DNA of 64,000 bases, taken from XYD12-FULL-36-8 sp964613805 (GTDB lineage: Bacteria; Bacteroidota; Ignavibacteria; Ignavibacteriales; Ignavibacteriaceae). The notes under the pieces are model-generated. The model made no database searches and was not told the DNA's origin. It was given only the letters and a program-made list of their open reading frames with translations. The position numbers and the translations under genes are program-made. Below are positions 1 to 9,415 of this stretch, one piece after another. The stretch is taken from positions 62,001 to 126,000 of the forward strand of contig CAZTJF010000008.1 in NCBI GenBank assembly GCA_964613805.1, in the 5' to 3' direction. The first letter of the stretch is position 1, and every line of letters begins with the position of its first letter.

Positions 1-1864
1 TTTTAACGAAATCTAAATTTTTTTCATTGGCAAATTTAATATCAGTATAGGTATCGCTTGATAATATAATTTCTTCCAGAGTTTTTTGACTTTTCTCCAA
101 ATACTCAATCCTTTTTTCAAGCGTTTTTATCCTTTCCTTTAAGTCTTTGGTAGCAAAGTAAATTTGTTGTCTTATTTCTGCTTGCCGCTTCTTATGTAAT
201 TTCTTATTATCAAATGATAATTTACTATTTAGCTTTTCATTATCTGATTCAAGGTTGTCAGTTAAACTTTTTTTGTAAAGATAATACTCTATTCCACCTT
301 CGAAGATTGTAAGATGTTTATCTCTGATTTCGACAGTTTTGTTCACTATGGGTTTGAGAAAATCAATATCATGTGAGATTAGAATTATTGAACCCGAAAA
401 ATCCACCAAAGCTTTTTGCAAAATTTCTTTTGATGAAACATCAAGGTGATTTGTGGGTTCATCAAGAATAATAAAATTTGACTTAGTAAGTAAAATTTTT
501 GCAAGCGCAACACGGCTTTTTTCTCCGCCGGATAGAATACCCACTTTCTTAAAAACATCATCGCCTGTAAAAAGAAAAGAACCTAAAAGACTACGCAAAC
601 CTCCGAGCATCATCTCCGCCGAAATGCCCAACAGTGTTTCGAGAATATCCAATTCGGGATTTAGCTGATCGGCAACATCTTGCGCGTAATAAGCAATCAT
701 CGTGTTATGTCCAACAATTCGCTGCCCGCTGTTTGGGAGCAGCAGACCCGCAATGATTTTTGAGAGAGTTGTTTTGCCGGCGCCGTTTGGTCCGACAAAT
801 GCAATTTTATCCTTACGGTTGATTGTAAAATTAAGGTTATCGAAAATAATTTTATCATCAAAAGATTTTGATATTTCTTTAAGTTCAATGTTAACCTTGC
901 CGCTTGACGGAGCATCAGGAAATCTAATTTTAATTTCCTTTTTTAAGGAAGGTAAATCGAATAATTCAATCTTTTCTAATTGCTTTATTCTACTTTGAAC
1001 CTGTTTTGCCTTTGTTGCTTTATATCTAAATCTCTCGATAAACTTTTCGGTCTCTTTTATTTTTTTTTGCTGCTGTTCAAATTGATTTTCTAAAAGTTGA
1101 TTTCTCTCTTCCTTAAATCTAAGATATGCATCGTAGTTCCCTTTGAAGTTTGTAATCTTATTCAGAAAAATTTCCAAGGTTCTGTTTGTAACTGAATTGA
1201 CAAAATATTTATCGTGTGATACAATGACCAAAGCACATTTAGAGGAGTTCAAAAAGCTGATAAGCCACTGAAGTGAATCAAGATCGAGGTGATTGGTTGG
1301 TTCATCCAATAAGAGAATATCATTCTGTGAAATGAGAATTTTAGATAATGCAATTCTCATCTGCCAGCCGAGGGAAAAGGTATCTGTTTTTTTGTTGAAG
1401 TCTTCCTCTGAAAATCCTAATCCTATCAATATTTTTTCAACTCTTGAAGTTGAGCTATAATAATCTAATTCTTCAAGCCGGTTATGTACATCACCAAGCT
1501 GATAGACTAATTCCTCGCGGTCTTCATCAGACAAATCTTGTGAATTTATCTGCTCAAGAATTGATGATTCTTTTTCCTTTAATTCAGTAATGTCAGTCAG
1601 TGCGGAATGCGCCTCTTCAATCAGAGTTTTACCTTTATGAACAACATTATCCTGAGGCAGATAACCTATCGAGATGCGTTTTTGTTTGTGAATTTCACCT
1701 GATTCAGGAATGATTTCGCCGCTGATAATTTTTAGCAGCGTTGATTTGCCCGAGCCATTTGCCCCGACTAAACAAATGCGATCATTGGAATGGATTTGAC
1801 AATCAAAATCTTTGAATAGATATTTCCCTCCGAACTGAACTGAGATGTTTAAAAGATCTATCAT
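1..1864 (-). CDS. ABC-F family ATP-binding protein, C-terminus beyond window
   Basis: This is an open frame read from an ATG at 1864 leftwards to the window edge, about 621 codons, so the stop codon is missing. It encodes two ABC ATPase domains in tandem and no membrane segments, which defines the ABC-F group of ribosome-associated translation factors (Uup/YdiF/EttA type). Domain one has Walker A GANGSGKST at residues 34-42 and DEPTNHLD as Walker B. Domain two has GPNGAGKTT, the signature LSGGEKSR and a second DEPTNHLD. The first signature reads FSLGWQMR instead of the usual LSGGxxxR. A charged helical linker separates the domains, and a Lys/Glu-rich probable coiled coil begins the C-terminal extension, as in Uup. 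It starts 36 bases after the upstream propeller gene. The family assignment is firm; the exact subgroup and whether it affects antibiotic resistance cannot be told. Confidence 0.93.
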   Translation of the reverse strand, partial: MIDLLNISVQFGGKYLFKDFDCQIHSNDRICLVGANGSGKSTLLKIISGEIIPESGEIHKQKRISIGYLPQDNVVHKGKTLIEEAHSALTDITELKEKESSILEQINSQDLSDEDREELVYQLGDVHNRLEELDYYSSTSRVEKILIGLGFSEEDFNKKTDTFSLGWQMRIALSKILISQNDILLLDEPTNHLDLDSLQWLISFLNSSKCALVIVSHDKYFVNSVTNRTLEIFLNKITNFKGNYDAYLRFKEERNQLLENQFEQQQKKIKETEKFIERFRYKATKAKQVQSRIKQLEKIELFDLPSLKKEIKIRFPDAPSSGKVNIELKEISKSFDDKIIFDNLNFTINRKDKIAFVGPNGAGKTTLSKIIAGLLLPNSGQRIVGHNTMIAYYAQDVADQLNPELDILETLLGISAEMMLGGLRSLLGSFLFTGDDVFKKVGILSGGEKSRVALAKILLTKSNFIILDEPTNHLDVSSKEILQKALVDFSGSIILISHDIDFLKPIVNKTVEIRDKHLTIFEGGIEYYLYKKSLTDNLESDNEKLNSKLSFDNKKLHKKRQAEIRQQIYFATKDLKERIKTLEKRIEYLEKSQKTLEEIILSSDTYTDIKFANEKNLDFVK

Positions 1865-1900
1865 TAAAAGTCGAAAAGAATTTTGGCAAAAAAAGTCAAA

Positions 1901-4141
1901 TCATTTTTTTCGAAGTACGGCAACTTTTGATTTTGCGACATTGGTCCCATCTTTATCATAAGCTATGATTAAGTAAATACCGCTGTTAACCAGTTTTCCC
2001 TCAAGGTCTTTTCCATCCCAGTAGGCAACCCTGCCTCCAGGAGAAGAAAATTGACATATCAATTTTCCACTAATGTTTAGGACTTTTAACTCCGAGTCTT
2101 TAATCAAGCCGTCAATCGTCAAAAGTTCATTATTATCTTCTAATAAAAGGGGGTTAGGATAAATAAATAAATCGGCGAAACTTTCGAGCGGTTTAATTGA
2201 TGGGGTGTCAAAAGAAGTTAATCCTGCGTCTGTACCAACGTAAACTGTTCCATTATTTTCATCAATAGCAATACTTCTAATTACATCTTCCAAAAGAGGG
2301 CTGTTTTTTGAATCATATGCTGCTATTAATTTTGAGCCATCTGCATTCACAAGAAGCAAACCTTGATTAGTTCCTATCCACTTTTGATTGAGCGGATCAA
2401 CTGCAATACAATTAATCGTTTGCTGACGCAATGCAAATACTGAACTTATTTTTACTTGTGGATTGATTGATAAAACCGAAGAAGAATTTGTAATGACATT
2501 CACGCCTAAGCTTGTTCCAATCCACAATTCACCGCGCTTATCTGTAACAATACAGTTTATAACATCATCATTAAGTCCTTTTGATTTTGTTATGTATCCA
2601 TAAAAATCATCTGTTGATGTTGAGTAAGTACCTCTATCATTAAAATAGAATAGACCAATACTTCCTTGTCCGGACATTGAGTACCATTTAGTACCGTATT
2701 GATCAAGTGCAAGGTTTCTTACTTCGCTAAATGTGGCATGTTGTTCCAAGGGATTTTCAAATGAATACCAAGCACTATCCGGAGTTAACATGTATATAGA
2801 TTTTCTGTCTGCGGCATTTAAGTTAAGTATCCAAATATTATTTTTGGAATCTTGTGCAAATCCTGTAATCACTATGAAATTAGTATTGGTAGGAATCCCA
2901 ACCATATTTGTATTCCCCGAGTGAAATCTCTGAATACTGTCTTTATTTATTTTTGCAAATCCCTGCCCCCAATTACCGGCATAAATTGTATTATCTGAAG
3001 TAGAAAAAATAGAATAGTAATCATTTTGAAAAAGCACGGGATAATTTACAGCATTATAAATGCTCCATTTATCACGGTCGAATTTATATATTCCTTTACC
3101 GGCATTATCTTTACCACTGGCACACCACAAATTACCAGCCCTGTCAGTTGTCATATTTGGGAATTGATTTGCTGCAGGTCCATTTGGCGCAATCAATGTA
3201 TATGAATTTGTTGGTTCAATTTTAGTGACTCCATTGGAGCTTGTAGTAAATAAGCCTGCGTCTGAAACACTGATTTTTCTAATCTCGAATGGACTTGTAA
3301 AAAAAGTTTTTACTATTCCTTGATAGTAAATACTGATTACACTTCCGTGAGAGATTATTAGCGAGTCATTTGAAACAAGAATATCAATTACATTTACATT
3401 ATTAAAACTTGGTAAGAACGTTTGCCATGAAGTTCCATTGAATAACGATATTCCCTTGTCTGTTGCAGCAATTATCGTATCCCGAAATAATCTAACTTTA
3501 CGAATAATGTTGGAAGGCAAACCATTACTTGTATTGTAAACATTCCACGATTCGGGTGCAGATAAATTTGTTGCGCCGCTTTTCTGAACCGCAACTCCAA
3601 ACTCAGTGCAGGCATAAATAAGATTGTCCTTGAATGTACTAATCACCCGGATATTGGAAGATAAATTTTCAAACTTGAAATATGTGTCGTAAAACTCCAG
3701 CGTTTTAGAATTTATGAGTGATAATCCAAATTCTGTTGATATATAAACTGTATCTCCTGAAATACGTAACTCATTGATCTGGTTATTTACTCTTCCAGAA
3801 TTGTAAATATCAAGAATGTTTCGACTCGAATTATTTTGTTGATCATAAACATTAAGTGCACCGGAATTGCTGCCAAACCAAATTTTCCCGTAAGTATCAA
3901 CACAAACTGCCGTAAGTGAGGTGGAGAATAATCCTTCAGTTTTAGTTATTTTTTTATATTCATCTAAAAAAGTATCATAAAAAAAACCTCCCCCTCCTGT
4001 TGCTGCCCAAACTCCATTATGAACTGCTTGGATGGAGTTGACCTGCTTCATGTTAGTATAGTTTTTCCAATTGGTCGGCTGTTGGGAATAAATGCTGATA
4101 GAGTAGATTGATACAAATAAGATTACAATAATATTTTTCAT
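1901..4141 (-). CDS. Secreted two-component-regulator-propeller protein with T9SS sorting domain
   Basis: A 746-residue exported protein. Residues 1-20 form a hydrophobic signal peptide ending near SQQ. The body is made of repeated beta-propeller blades of the Reg_prop type, recognisable by motifs such as IWFGSNSGALNVYD, LWIGTSLGVNVI and KWIGTNQGLLLV. The last 85 or so residues (from FIYPNP near 660) form a type A T9SS C-terminal sorting domain ending in KSKVAVLRKK, so the protein is probably carried across the outer membrane by the type IX system. Its sorting domain differs from the YPNPFNP type of the three exported proteins at 11-18.5 kb. Reg_prop domains often sit in front of histidine kinases, but no kinase or other output domain is present, so the role is probably binding or surface-associated and is otherwise unknown. 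Confidence 0.85.
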   Translation of the reverse strand: MKNIIVILFVSIYSISIYSQQPTNWKNYTNMKQVNSIQAVHNGVWAATGGGGFFYDTFLDEYKKITKTEGLFSTSLTAVCVDTYGKIWFGSNSGALNVYDQQNNSSRNILDIYNSGRVNNQINELRISGDTVYISTEFGLSLINSKTLEFYDTYFKFENLSSNIRVISTFKDNLIYACTEFGVAVQKSGATNLSAPESWNVYNTSNGLPSNIIRKVRLFRDTIIAATDKGISLFNGTSWQTFLPSFNNVNVIDILVSNDSLIISHGSVISIYYQGIVKTFFTSPFEIRKISVSDAGLFTTSSNGVTKIEPTNSYTLIAPNGPAANQFPNMTTDRAGNLWCASGKDNAGKGIYKFDRDKWSIYNAVNYPVLFQNDYYSIFSTSDNTIYAGNWGQGFAKINKDSIQRFHSGNTNMVGIPTNTNFIVITGFAQDSKNNIWILNLNAADRKSIYMLTPDSAWYSFENPLEQHATFSEVRNLALDQYGTKWYSMSGQGSIGLFYFNDRGTYSTSTDDFYGYITKSKGLNDDVINCIVTDKRGELWIGTSLGVNVITNSSSVLSINPQVKISSVFALRQQTINCIAVDPLNQKWIGTNQGLLLVNADGSKLIAAYDSKNSPLLEDVIRSIAIDENNGTVYVGTDAGLTSFDTPSIKPLESFADLFIYPNPLLLEDNNELLTIDGLIKDSELKVLNISGKLICQFSSPGGRVAYWDGKDLEGKLVNSGIYLIIAYDKDGTNVAKSKVAVLRKK

Positions 4142-4275
4142 TTTTTGTTTGATGATTGTTACAAATGAAAAGTATAAAGATCTTATTCGAACCTCGAGTT
4201 GAAAATTAATTTGTTATTGGAGAACAATTTCAAGCTAAAGATTTTTATTAAAAGAGGAAAGTTCAAAAATTTCAC

Positions 4276-4737
4276 CTAAAGTTTCTGAAATAAATCAGCC
4301 ATTTCAATTGCAGTCAAAGCAGCATCCCATCCTTTGTTACCGGATTTTGTACCCGATCTTTCAATTGCCTGCTCGATAGTGTCAGTTGTTAAAACACCAA
4401 AAATTACCGGGATGCTGTGTTTTGTTGCTGTTTGGGAAATGCTGTTTGATACAGATGAAGAAATATATTCGAAATGAGGGGTTGCACCTCTTATTACAGC
4501 ACCCAGACAAATTATTGCATCAAATCTTTTTTGAGATGCTAATTTATCTGCCGTGACAGCGATCTCGAATGCTCCCGGCACTTTAACGACTGTTATATTT
4601 CTTTCTTCACAGTTATGCCTTCTTAGGCAGTCTAACGCGGATTCGAGAAGTTTATCTCCGATAAATTCGTTGAACCTACTTTGGATTACAGCAAATTTAT
4701 AATTTGCGGCTGATATTTTTCCTTCAATTAAATTCAT
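4276..4737 (-). CDS. ribH: 6,7-dimethyl-8-ribityllumazine synthase
   Basis: A 153-residue protein of standard length for RibH. The enzyme condenses 5-amino-6-ribitylamino-uracil with 3,4-dihydroxy-2-butanone 4-phosphate in the penultimate step of riboflavin synthesis. Family signatures are visible: SRFNEFIGDKLLESA near 20-34, VPGAFEIAV at 53-61, GAVIRGATPHFEYI at 79-92 with the catalytic His at 88, and KSGNKGWDAA at 131-140. It is the last gene of a minus-strand run, 21 bases after the PHP gene, which itself follows a Crp/Fnr gene by 3 bases. No other riboflavin gene is in the window and no FMN riboswitch is visible upstream, so it appears to be expressed from the regulator's promoter. Confidence 0.97.
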   Translation of the reverse strand: MNLIEGKISAANYKFAVIQSRFNEFIGDKLLESALDCLRRHNCEERNITVVKVPGAFEIAVTADKLASQKRFDAIICLGAVIRGATPHFEYISSSVSNSISQTATKHSIPVIFGVLTTDTIEQAIERSGTKSGNKGWDAALTAIEMADLFQKL

Positions 4738-4758
4738 AGTAAACCCATCAAGATAAAT

Positions 4759-5589
4759 TTATGCTGAATTTTTAATTAATCTATTTCTCATTGCTTCTAC
4801 TACAACAGTAGACGTAAAATATTTTCCAAGATTAGATTCATCTTCTCTTTTCCCCCCATGAAAATCTGATCCGCCGGATTCTAATAGGAAATATTCGTTC
4901 ACTATTCCTTTATAGAATTTCACATGATGAGAATTGTGAGAAGGATGGATAACTTCGATACCATCAATTCCTTCTTCTATAAGTTCCTTTATCAGAGACT
5001 CAGGCATGTTTCCAGGATGAGCAATAAATGACAATCCTCCTGCATCACTTATAATTTTAACAATGCTCTGCGGAGAAATGTGAACCTTCTTTTCATAAGC
5101 CGGACCATAATTCCCAATGTATTTGTTAAATGCCTCATAATAATTTGAAATCAATCCTTTCTCTAACATTGCTTGGGCAATGTGTGGTCTGCCAATAGCC
5201 GAGTTTTTTGCATGTTCGAGAACATCTTCGATCGAAATTGTAAACCCGAGTATTTTTAGCTTATTTACAATTCTGATTGCACGTTTCAGTCGTTCTTCAC
5301 GAAAGAATTTTAGATAGCGTTCAAGCTCTTTATTGTCAGGGTCAATAAAATATCCAAGAATATGAACTTCTCTATCTCCAATATCTGAGCTGACTTCTAA
5401 TCCTGGAATAACCTCAATTCCGAGTTCTCTTCCAACTGAAGCCGCTTCATAAATTGCCGATAAATTATCGTGATCAGTTATACTGATTGCATCAAGTCCA
5501 GCTTCTTTCACCTTTTGGATTAACTCTATTGGGCTGTAAAAACCATCGGAGTGATCTGTGTGAGTATGAAGATCTATTTTATAGCTCAT
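4759..5589 (-). CDS. PHP-domain metal-dependent phosphatase/phosphoesterase
   Basis: A 276-residue PHP-domain protein. The metal-binding residues expected for the family can all be found: H8 and H10 with D15 in HTHTDHSDG, H40 in ITDHDN, E65 in GLEVS, H76 in HILGY, H191 in AHPG, and D242/H244 in GSDFHG. This arrangement matches the YciV/RNase AM group (COG0613), whose studied members remove phosphate from 3',5'-nucleoside bisphosphates or act as 5'-3' exonucleases on short RNA. The actual substrate here is inferred only. It begins 3 bases after the Crp/Fnr-type gene and is followed 21 bases later by ribH, so the three are almost certainly cotranscribed. Confidence 0.9.
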   Translation of the reverse strand: MSYKIDLHTHTDHSDGFYSPIELIQKVKEAGLDAISITDHDNLSAIYEAASVGRELGIEVIPGLEVSSDIGDREVHILGYFIDPDNKELERYLKFFREERLKRAIRIVNKLKILGFTISIEDVLEHAKNSAIGRPHIAQAMLEKGLISNYYEAFNKYIGNYGPAYEKKVHISPQSIVKIISDAGGLSFIAHPGNMPESLIKELIEEGIDGIEVIHPSHNSHHVKFYKGIVNEYFLLESGGSDFHGGKREDESNLGKYFTSTVVVEAMRNRLIKNSA

Positions 5590-5592
5590 AAA

Positions 5593-6276
5593 TTAACCGT
5601 ACAGCTCCTTAAACTTTTGAAAATTAGTAATTCTTAATTTTACGCCTTCTAATTCAACCAAACCTTTTTTAACAAAGGAATTAATTGCCCGAGAAATAGT
5701 TTCTCTAGAAGTTCCTGCCATATTTGCAAGATCATGCTGAAAAGGCATGTGTTCAATCTCAACTATTCCTTGTTTTATTTTACCAGTATCATCAGCAAGC
5801 TGAAGAATTACAGCTGCAACTTTACCTTCGGCATCTCTTAACGAAAGAGATTTTATTTTTATATCCGAAATTCGAAGCCGCCTCGTCAATTCCTGGAGAA
5901 GAGCAATCGAAATTGCTGGATGTTCCTGCAATAGATTTAGAAAATCGGTCCTTTGAATCAAGAACAATTCTGATTCTTCAATTGCAGTTACGTTGGCAGA
6001 TCGGTTCAACCCATCAATTATAGCCATTTCACCAAAAAAGTCGGATGGGTTTAATATACTGAAGATAATTTCTCTGCCATCATCACTAGATCTTGAAACC
6101 TTGACTTTTCCAGAAATTATAACACAAAGAGCTGATCCCGATTCATTTTCATGAAGAATTACAGCGTCTTTTTTATAAAATTTTCTGGCTCCAAGCTTTG
6201 ATATTTCTCTTAATGTTTCTGTGTTCAGTTCTGAAAAAATTGGAACTGTTTTTAAAAAGCCACCATCCTCTGCCAT
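5593..6276 (-). CDS. Crp/Fnr-family transcriptional regulator
   Basis: A 227-residue regulator with an N-terminal cyclic-nucleotide-binding fold (about 13-125) and a C-terminal Crp-type winged helix. The phosphate-binding cassette reads FGE at 81-83 followed by RSA at 92-94, the pattern found in cAMP-binding members, so a cyclic nucleotide ligand is plausible. The DNA-binding part has HDLANMAGTSRETISRAI at 181-198, with TSRETISRAI as the recognition helix. There is no N-terminal Cys cluster, which argues against an oxygen-sensing FNR. It heads a tight operon with the PHP phosphatase and ribH and is divergent from the prolyl isomerase gene across 200 bases. Its regulon cannot be inferred from the window. 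Confidence 0.92.
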   Translation of the reverse strand: MAEDGGFLKTVPIFSELNTETLREISKLGARKFYKKDAVILHENESGSALCVIISGKVKVSRSSDDGREIIFSILNPSDFFGEMAIIDGLNRSANVTAIEESELFLIQRTDFLNLLQEHPAISIALLQELTRRLRISDIKIKSLSLRDAEGKVAAVILQLADDTGKIKQGIVEIEHMPFQHDLANMAGTSRETISRAINSFVKKGLVELEGVKLRITNFQKFKELYG

Positions 6277-6476
6277 TTTTAGCCCTTTGAAAATTAAACT
6301 TTAAAAAAGATAAATTTGAAGGCCATTAAAGTCGAATTAAATAGACTATGCTAAGATAACATTTTTTTGCTTATAGCTGATAATTGGTAAGAAAATCCGA
6401 GAAGAAATTTCATTTATAACTACTATTTAACTATTTTTTCACTCTAAATTTTTAATAAAACGGAGAATTTTTTGTT

Positions 6477-8564
6477 ATGGGAATGATGGCAAAGATGAGA
6501 GGATTAGCGCCTGCTTTTATCATTACTGTGGGTGCTTTATTCGTCTTGTTCATGGTTATTTCTGATTCAAACGTTTTGGAAGCTTTGGGTGGAAAGTCCA
6601 ATAATGTCGGCTCCATAAACGGTGAGGACATTTCCTATCAAGAGTATGCAAATGCAGTTGACCAGCAAAGAGAAAACCAGAAAAAGCAAACCGGTAAGGA
6701 TGTTGATGAGCAAAACTTAGAACAGCTTAGAGATCAGGTTTGGGATGCCCTTGTAACTCAAAAATTACTTGCGGAACAAATTGATAAATTGGGTTTAGTT
6801 GTTTCTGAAGATGAAATAATGGAAGTTATTTTAGGTGAAAATCCTCCGGACTTTCTTAAGCAAAATTTTATTGATTCAACCGGCAATTTTAATCGCCAGA
6901 TGTATGAACAAGCTCTGTTTGATCCCAGAAACAAAGAAGCATTAGTTCAGGCGGAAGAATATGTTAGGCAAAATCGGCTAAATGAAAAATTACAAAGTTT
7001 TATTCTTGCATCTGTAAATATAAGCGAAGCAGATATTAAGAATCGCTTCAACGAACAAAATTTGAAATTAAGAGCTGATTATCTTTTAGTTGATCTTTCT
7101 CTATATCCGGATTCAATTGTAAAATTTGATGATAATGATTTGAGAAAATATTACAATGAAAATTTAGATAAGTACAAAATTCAAGCTCAAAGAAAACTTC
7201 AATATGTATTATTCTCAAATCAGCCATCTGCTGATGACTCTGCAACCATTAAACGTAACTTGGAAACAGTTGCGGATAAATTCAAAAAAGATACAACAAG
7301 CTTCCAAACATATGTAGAGATTTACTCAACTGTACCTTATGCAAAAGATACTTTGGCATTAAACTCATTTACGCCTGAAGTATCTGAATTAATTGCCAAA
7401 TCAGCTCCTGGAAGTATTATCGGACCTATCGGAACTTTTGAGGGATATATTCTTTACCGACTCGCCGCAGTTGTTCCATCTTCTGAAGTGTTAGTGAAAG
7501 CATCTCATATCTTAATAAGCAAAAAGGGAAGCGACGAACAAGATCTTCAAGAAGCGAATAAAATTTATAATGAATTGGTTACTGGCGCTAATTTTGAAAA
7601 ATTGGCAAAAGAAAAATCAGGTGATCCGGGCAGTGGAAGCAAAGGCGGTGATCTTGGATGGTTTGGTAAAGGTGCAATGGTTCCTGAATTTGAAAAAGCA
7701 GCTTTTTCTGGGGCTATTGGGGTTATTCAGAAGCCGGTAAAGTCTCAATTTGGCTATCACATCATAAAGGTTACCGGAAAAGCAAGTAATAAATATGTCG
7801 TTGAAAAAATTGTAAATCCAGTTCAAACTTCTGCTTCAACCATTGATGCAAATTACAATGCTGCCAATGATTTTTCTTATGTTGCAGAGAAAAATGGTTT
7901 AGAAAAAGAAGCACAATTGATGAACTACAAAATACAAGAAACCACTCCCTTTGTTAAAGATGCATATTCAATTACCGGAATTGGCGTAAATAAAAGATTA
8001 GTTGAGTGGGCTTTTAGTAATGGATTAAACTCAGTCAGCGATGTTTATAAAGTTACCAATGGATATGTGGTCTGTCGAATTTCTGAAGTAATAAATGAAG
8101 GTGTAAAACCTTTTGATGAAGTTAAAACTTTAGTTCAACCATTGGTTATCCGCGAGAAGAAATATTTAATGGCAAAAGAGTATACCGCTAAATTGAAATC
8201 CCAGATCAATGGAGATTTATTCAAAGCTAAATCTTTAAATGAAAAATTAATTGTAGATACTACCGGTCAGTTCACACCAAATGGTTCAATACCTAGCATT
8301 GGCAGGGATAACGCTTTGATCTATGCAATTGTAAAAACTGAAGTGAATAAAGTTTCTGATCCGGTAAGAGGTTTTCGCGGATATTTTCTTGTTAAACCTA
8401 CTGAAAAATCATCCTTTGATTCTTCTGCATATTCAATTCAAAGGAATTCTATCAGAGATCAGCTTTATCAGGAGAAACGAAATATGTATGTGAGTCAGTG
8501 GTTGGAAAAATTGAAGAAAGATGCAGACATAGTGGATAAGCGATACATGTTTTTTGGTCGGTAA
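6477..8564 (+). CDS. Membrane-anchored SurA/PpiD-type peptidylprolyl isomerase
   Basis: A 695-residue periplasmic folding factor. One membrane anchor lies at about residues 13-31, followed by a SurA_N-like chaperone region (about 40-170) beginning VGSINGEDISYQEY. A parvulin-type PPIC domain lies around 338-440, with KASHILIS, GDPGSGSKGGDLGWFG and PVKSQFGYHIIKV. The C-terminal 250 residues contain a further degenerate parvulin-like stretch. Anchoring and domain order resemble PpiD, which helps proteins leaving the SecYEG channel, and this fits a genome that exports many proteins. The gene is monocistronic: a divergent regulator lies upstream and a clear hairpin terminator follows. Confidence 0.92.
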   Translation: MGMMAKMRGLAPAFIITVGALFVLFMVISDSNVLEALGGKSNNVGSINGEDISYQEYANAVDQQRENQKKQTGKDVDEQNLEQLRDQVWDALVTQKLLAEQIDKLGLVVSEDEIMEVILGENPPDFLKQNFIDSTGNFNRQMYEQALFDPRNKEALVQAEEYVRQNRLNEKLQSFILASVNISEADIKNRFNEQNLKLRADYLLVDLSLYPDSIVKFDDNDLRKYYNENLDKYKIQAQRKLQYVLFSNQPSADDSATIKRNLETVADKFKKDTTSFQTYVEIYSTVPYAKDTLALNSFTPEVSELIAKSAPGSIIGPIGTFEGYILYRLAAVVPSSEVLVKASHILISKKGSDEQDLQEANKIYNELVTGANFEKLAKEKSGDPGSGSKGGDLGWFGKGAMVPEFEKAAFSGAIGVIQKPVKSQFGYHIIKVTGKASNKYVVEKIVNPVQTSASTIDANYNAANDFSYVAEKNGLEKEAQLMNYKIQETTPFVKDAYSITGIGVNKRLVEWAFSNGLNSVSDVYKVTNGYVVCRISEVINEGVKPFDEVKTLVQPLVIREKKYLMAKEYTAKLKSQINGDLFKAKSLNEKLIVDTTGQFTPNGSIPSIGRDNALIYAIVKTEVNKVSDPVRGFRGYFLVKPTEKSSFDSSAYSIQRNSIRDQLYQEKRNMYVSQWLEKLKKDADIVDKRYMFFGR

Positions 8565-8588
8565 TTTTTATACTTGATTTTTGGTTCT

Positions 8589-8626
8589 CCCCAATCATAT
8601 TGCAAATAGATGATTGGGGTTTTTTA
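8589..8626 (+). terminator. Rho-independent terminator after the PPIase gene
   Basis: A 10-bp perfect stem (CCCCAATCAT at 8589-8598 paired with ATGATTGGGG at 8610-8619), an 11-base loop and a T-rich tail directly after it. It lies 25 bases beyond the isomerase stop codon. Confidence 0.9.
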
Positions 8627-8681
8627 TTTTTATTAGAAGTTTCATTAATTGATCTTACGAACCAAATTCATACTCTTTAAA

Positions 8682-9392
8682 ATGAAAATTAAAATATTAG
8701 CTATAGTAATTTTATTGTTTAGCACAAATGCAGTCGCTCAGTTTAGCAAAACTTTTGGATTGAGTGTAAATGCAGTTTACAACACAAGCGCCAGAATATA
8801 TTTATCTCCCAATTCCTCCGATTTAATTTTACGTAATAATTCTTTTCTTATAGAAAATTTTTTTAATCTCGCGATTGATTTTAGATATAATTTATCGGAA
8901 ACAATACTCTTAGGATTTAACACTGAATATATGAGTACCGCTTCAATAGGACCTAATCTGACAGTGTTTATGGGTAATAGCACAGTGACAATTAACGTGG
9001 AGGATGGATTTTTGCTTATTCCTTTAGAATTGTCCGCATACTATCTGCTGCCATTTTCCACCGAACATTTTAAGTTTTTGATGGGTGGTGGAATGGGTTA
9101 TTACTTCGGCTCACACATCAGAAAGTTTGGTGATGTGGAAGTCTCTAATGCTGAAAGAAAATCTGCGTATGGTATTCATGTCAGCATTTCGATGGATTAC
9201 CTAATAAAAGATTTTATTTCAGTTCGCGGTGAGATGAAGTTTAGAGATCCTCAATTCAAGGTTAAAAGCAAATACAATAAAAATGAAGTTAACTATGATG
9301 GAAACATTATTCGTTTAGCACAGAATTCGTTTGATTCTAAAATAAATGTTGATGGAGTGACATTTATTCTTGGTCTTGCTTTCCATTTTTGA
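8682..9392 (+). CDS. Secreted outer-membrane beta-barrel-like protein
   Basis: About 236 residues if translation starts at the ATG at 8682; the longer frame from the TTG at 8649 would put charged residues in front of a normal signal peptide (MKIKILAIVILLFSTNAVAQ), so the ATG is preferred. After the signal the protein alternates polar and hydrophobic residues in short strands, is rich in Gly, Tyr and Phe, and ends in a strand finishing with aromatic His-Phe (LGLAFHF). These are marks of an 8-12-stranded outer-membrane barrel. No family with a known function is recognised. It precedes aroK by 23 bases and may be cotranscribed with it. Confidence 0.7.
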   Translation: MKIKILAIVILLFSTNAVAQFSKTFGLSVNAVYNTSARIYLSPNSSDLILRNNSFLIENFFNLAIDFRYNLSETILLGFNTEYMSTASIGPNLTVFMGNSTVTINVEDGFLLIPLELSAYYLLPFSTEHFKFLMGGGMGYYFGSHIRKFGDVEVSNAERKSAYGIHVSISMDYLIKDFISVRGEMKFRDPQFKVKSKYNKNEVNYDGNIIRLAQNSFDSKINVDGVTFILGLAFHF

Positions 9393-9415
9393 TTTATGGC
9401 ATTTCAGGTCCATTT

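Noticed and set aside
453..998. Plus-strand ORFs opposite the first gene
   Set aside because: They are antisense shadows of the ABC-F coding region, whose two ATPase domains are unmistakable on the minus strand.
6330..6347. AGTC-N10-GACT as a Crp/Fnr operator
   Set aside because: The arms are only four bases and do not match TGTGA or TTGAT half sites; chance is likely in AT-rich DNA.
8649..8681. TTG start for the barrel protein at 8.7 kb
   Set aside because: It would place a basic segment before a normal signal peptide; the ATG at 8682 is better.
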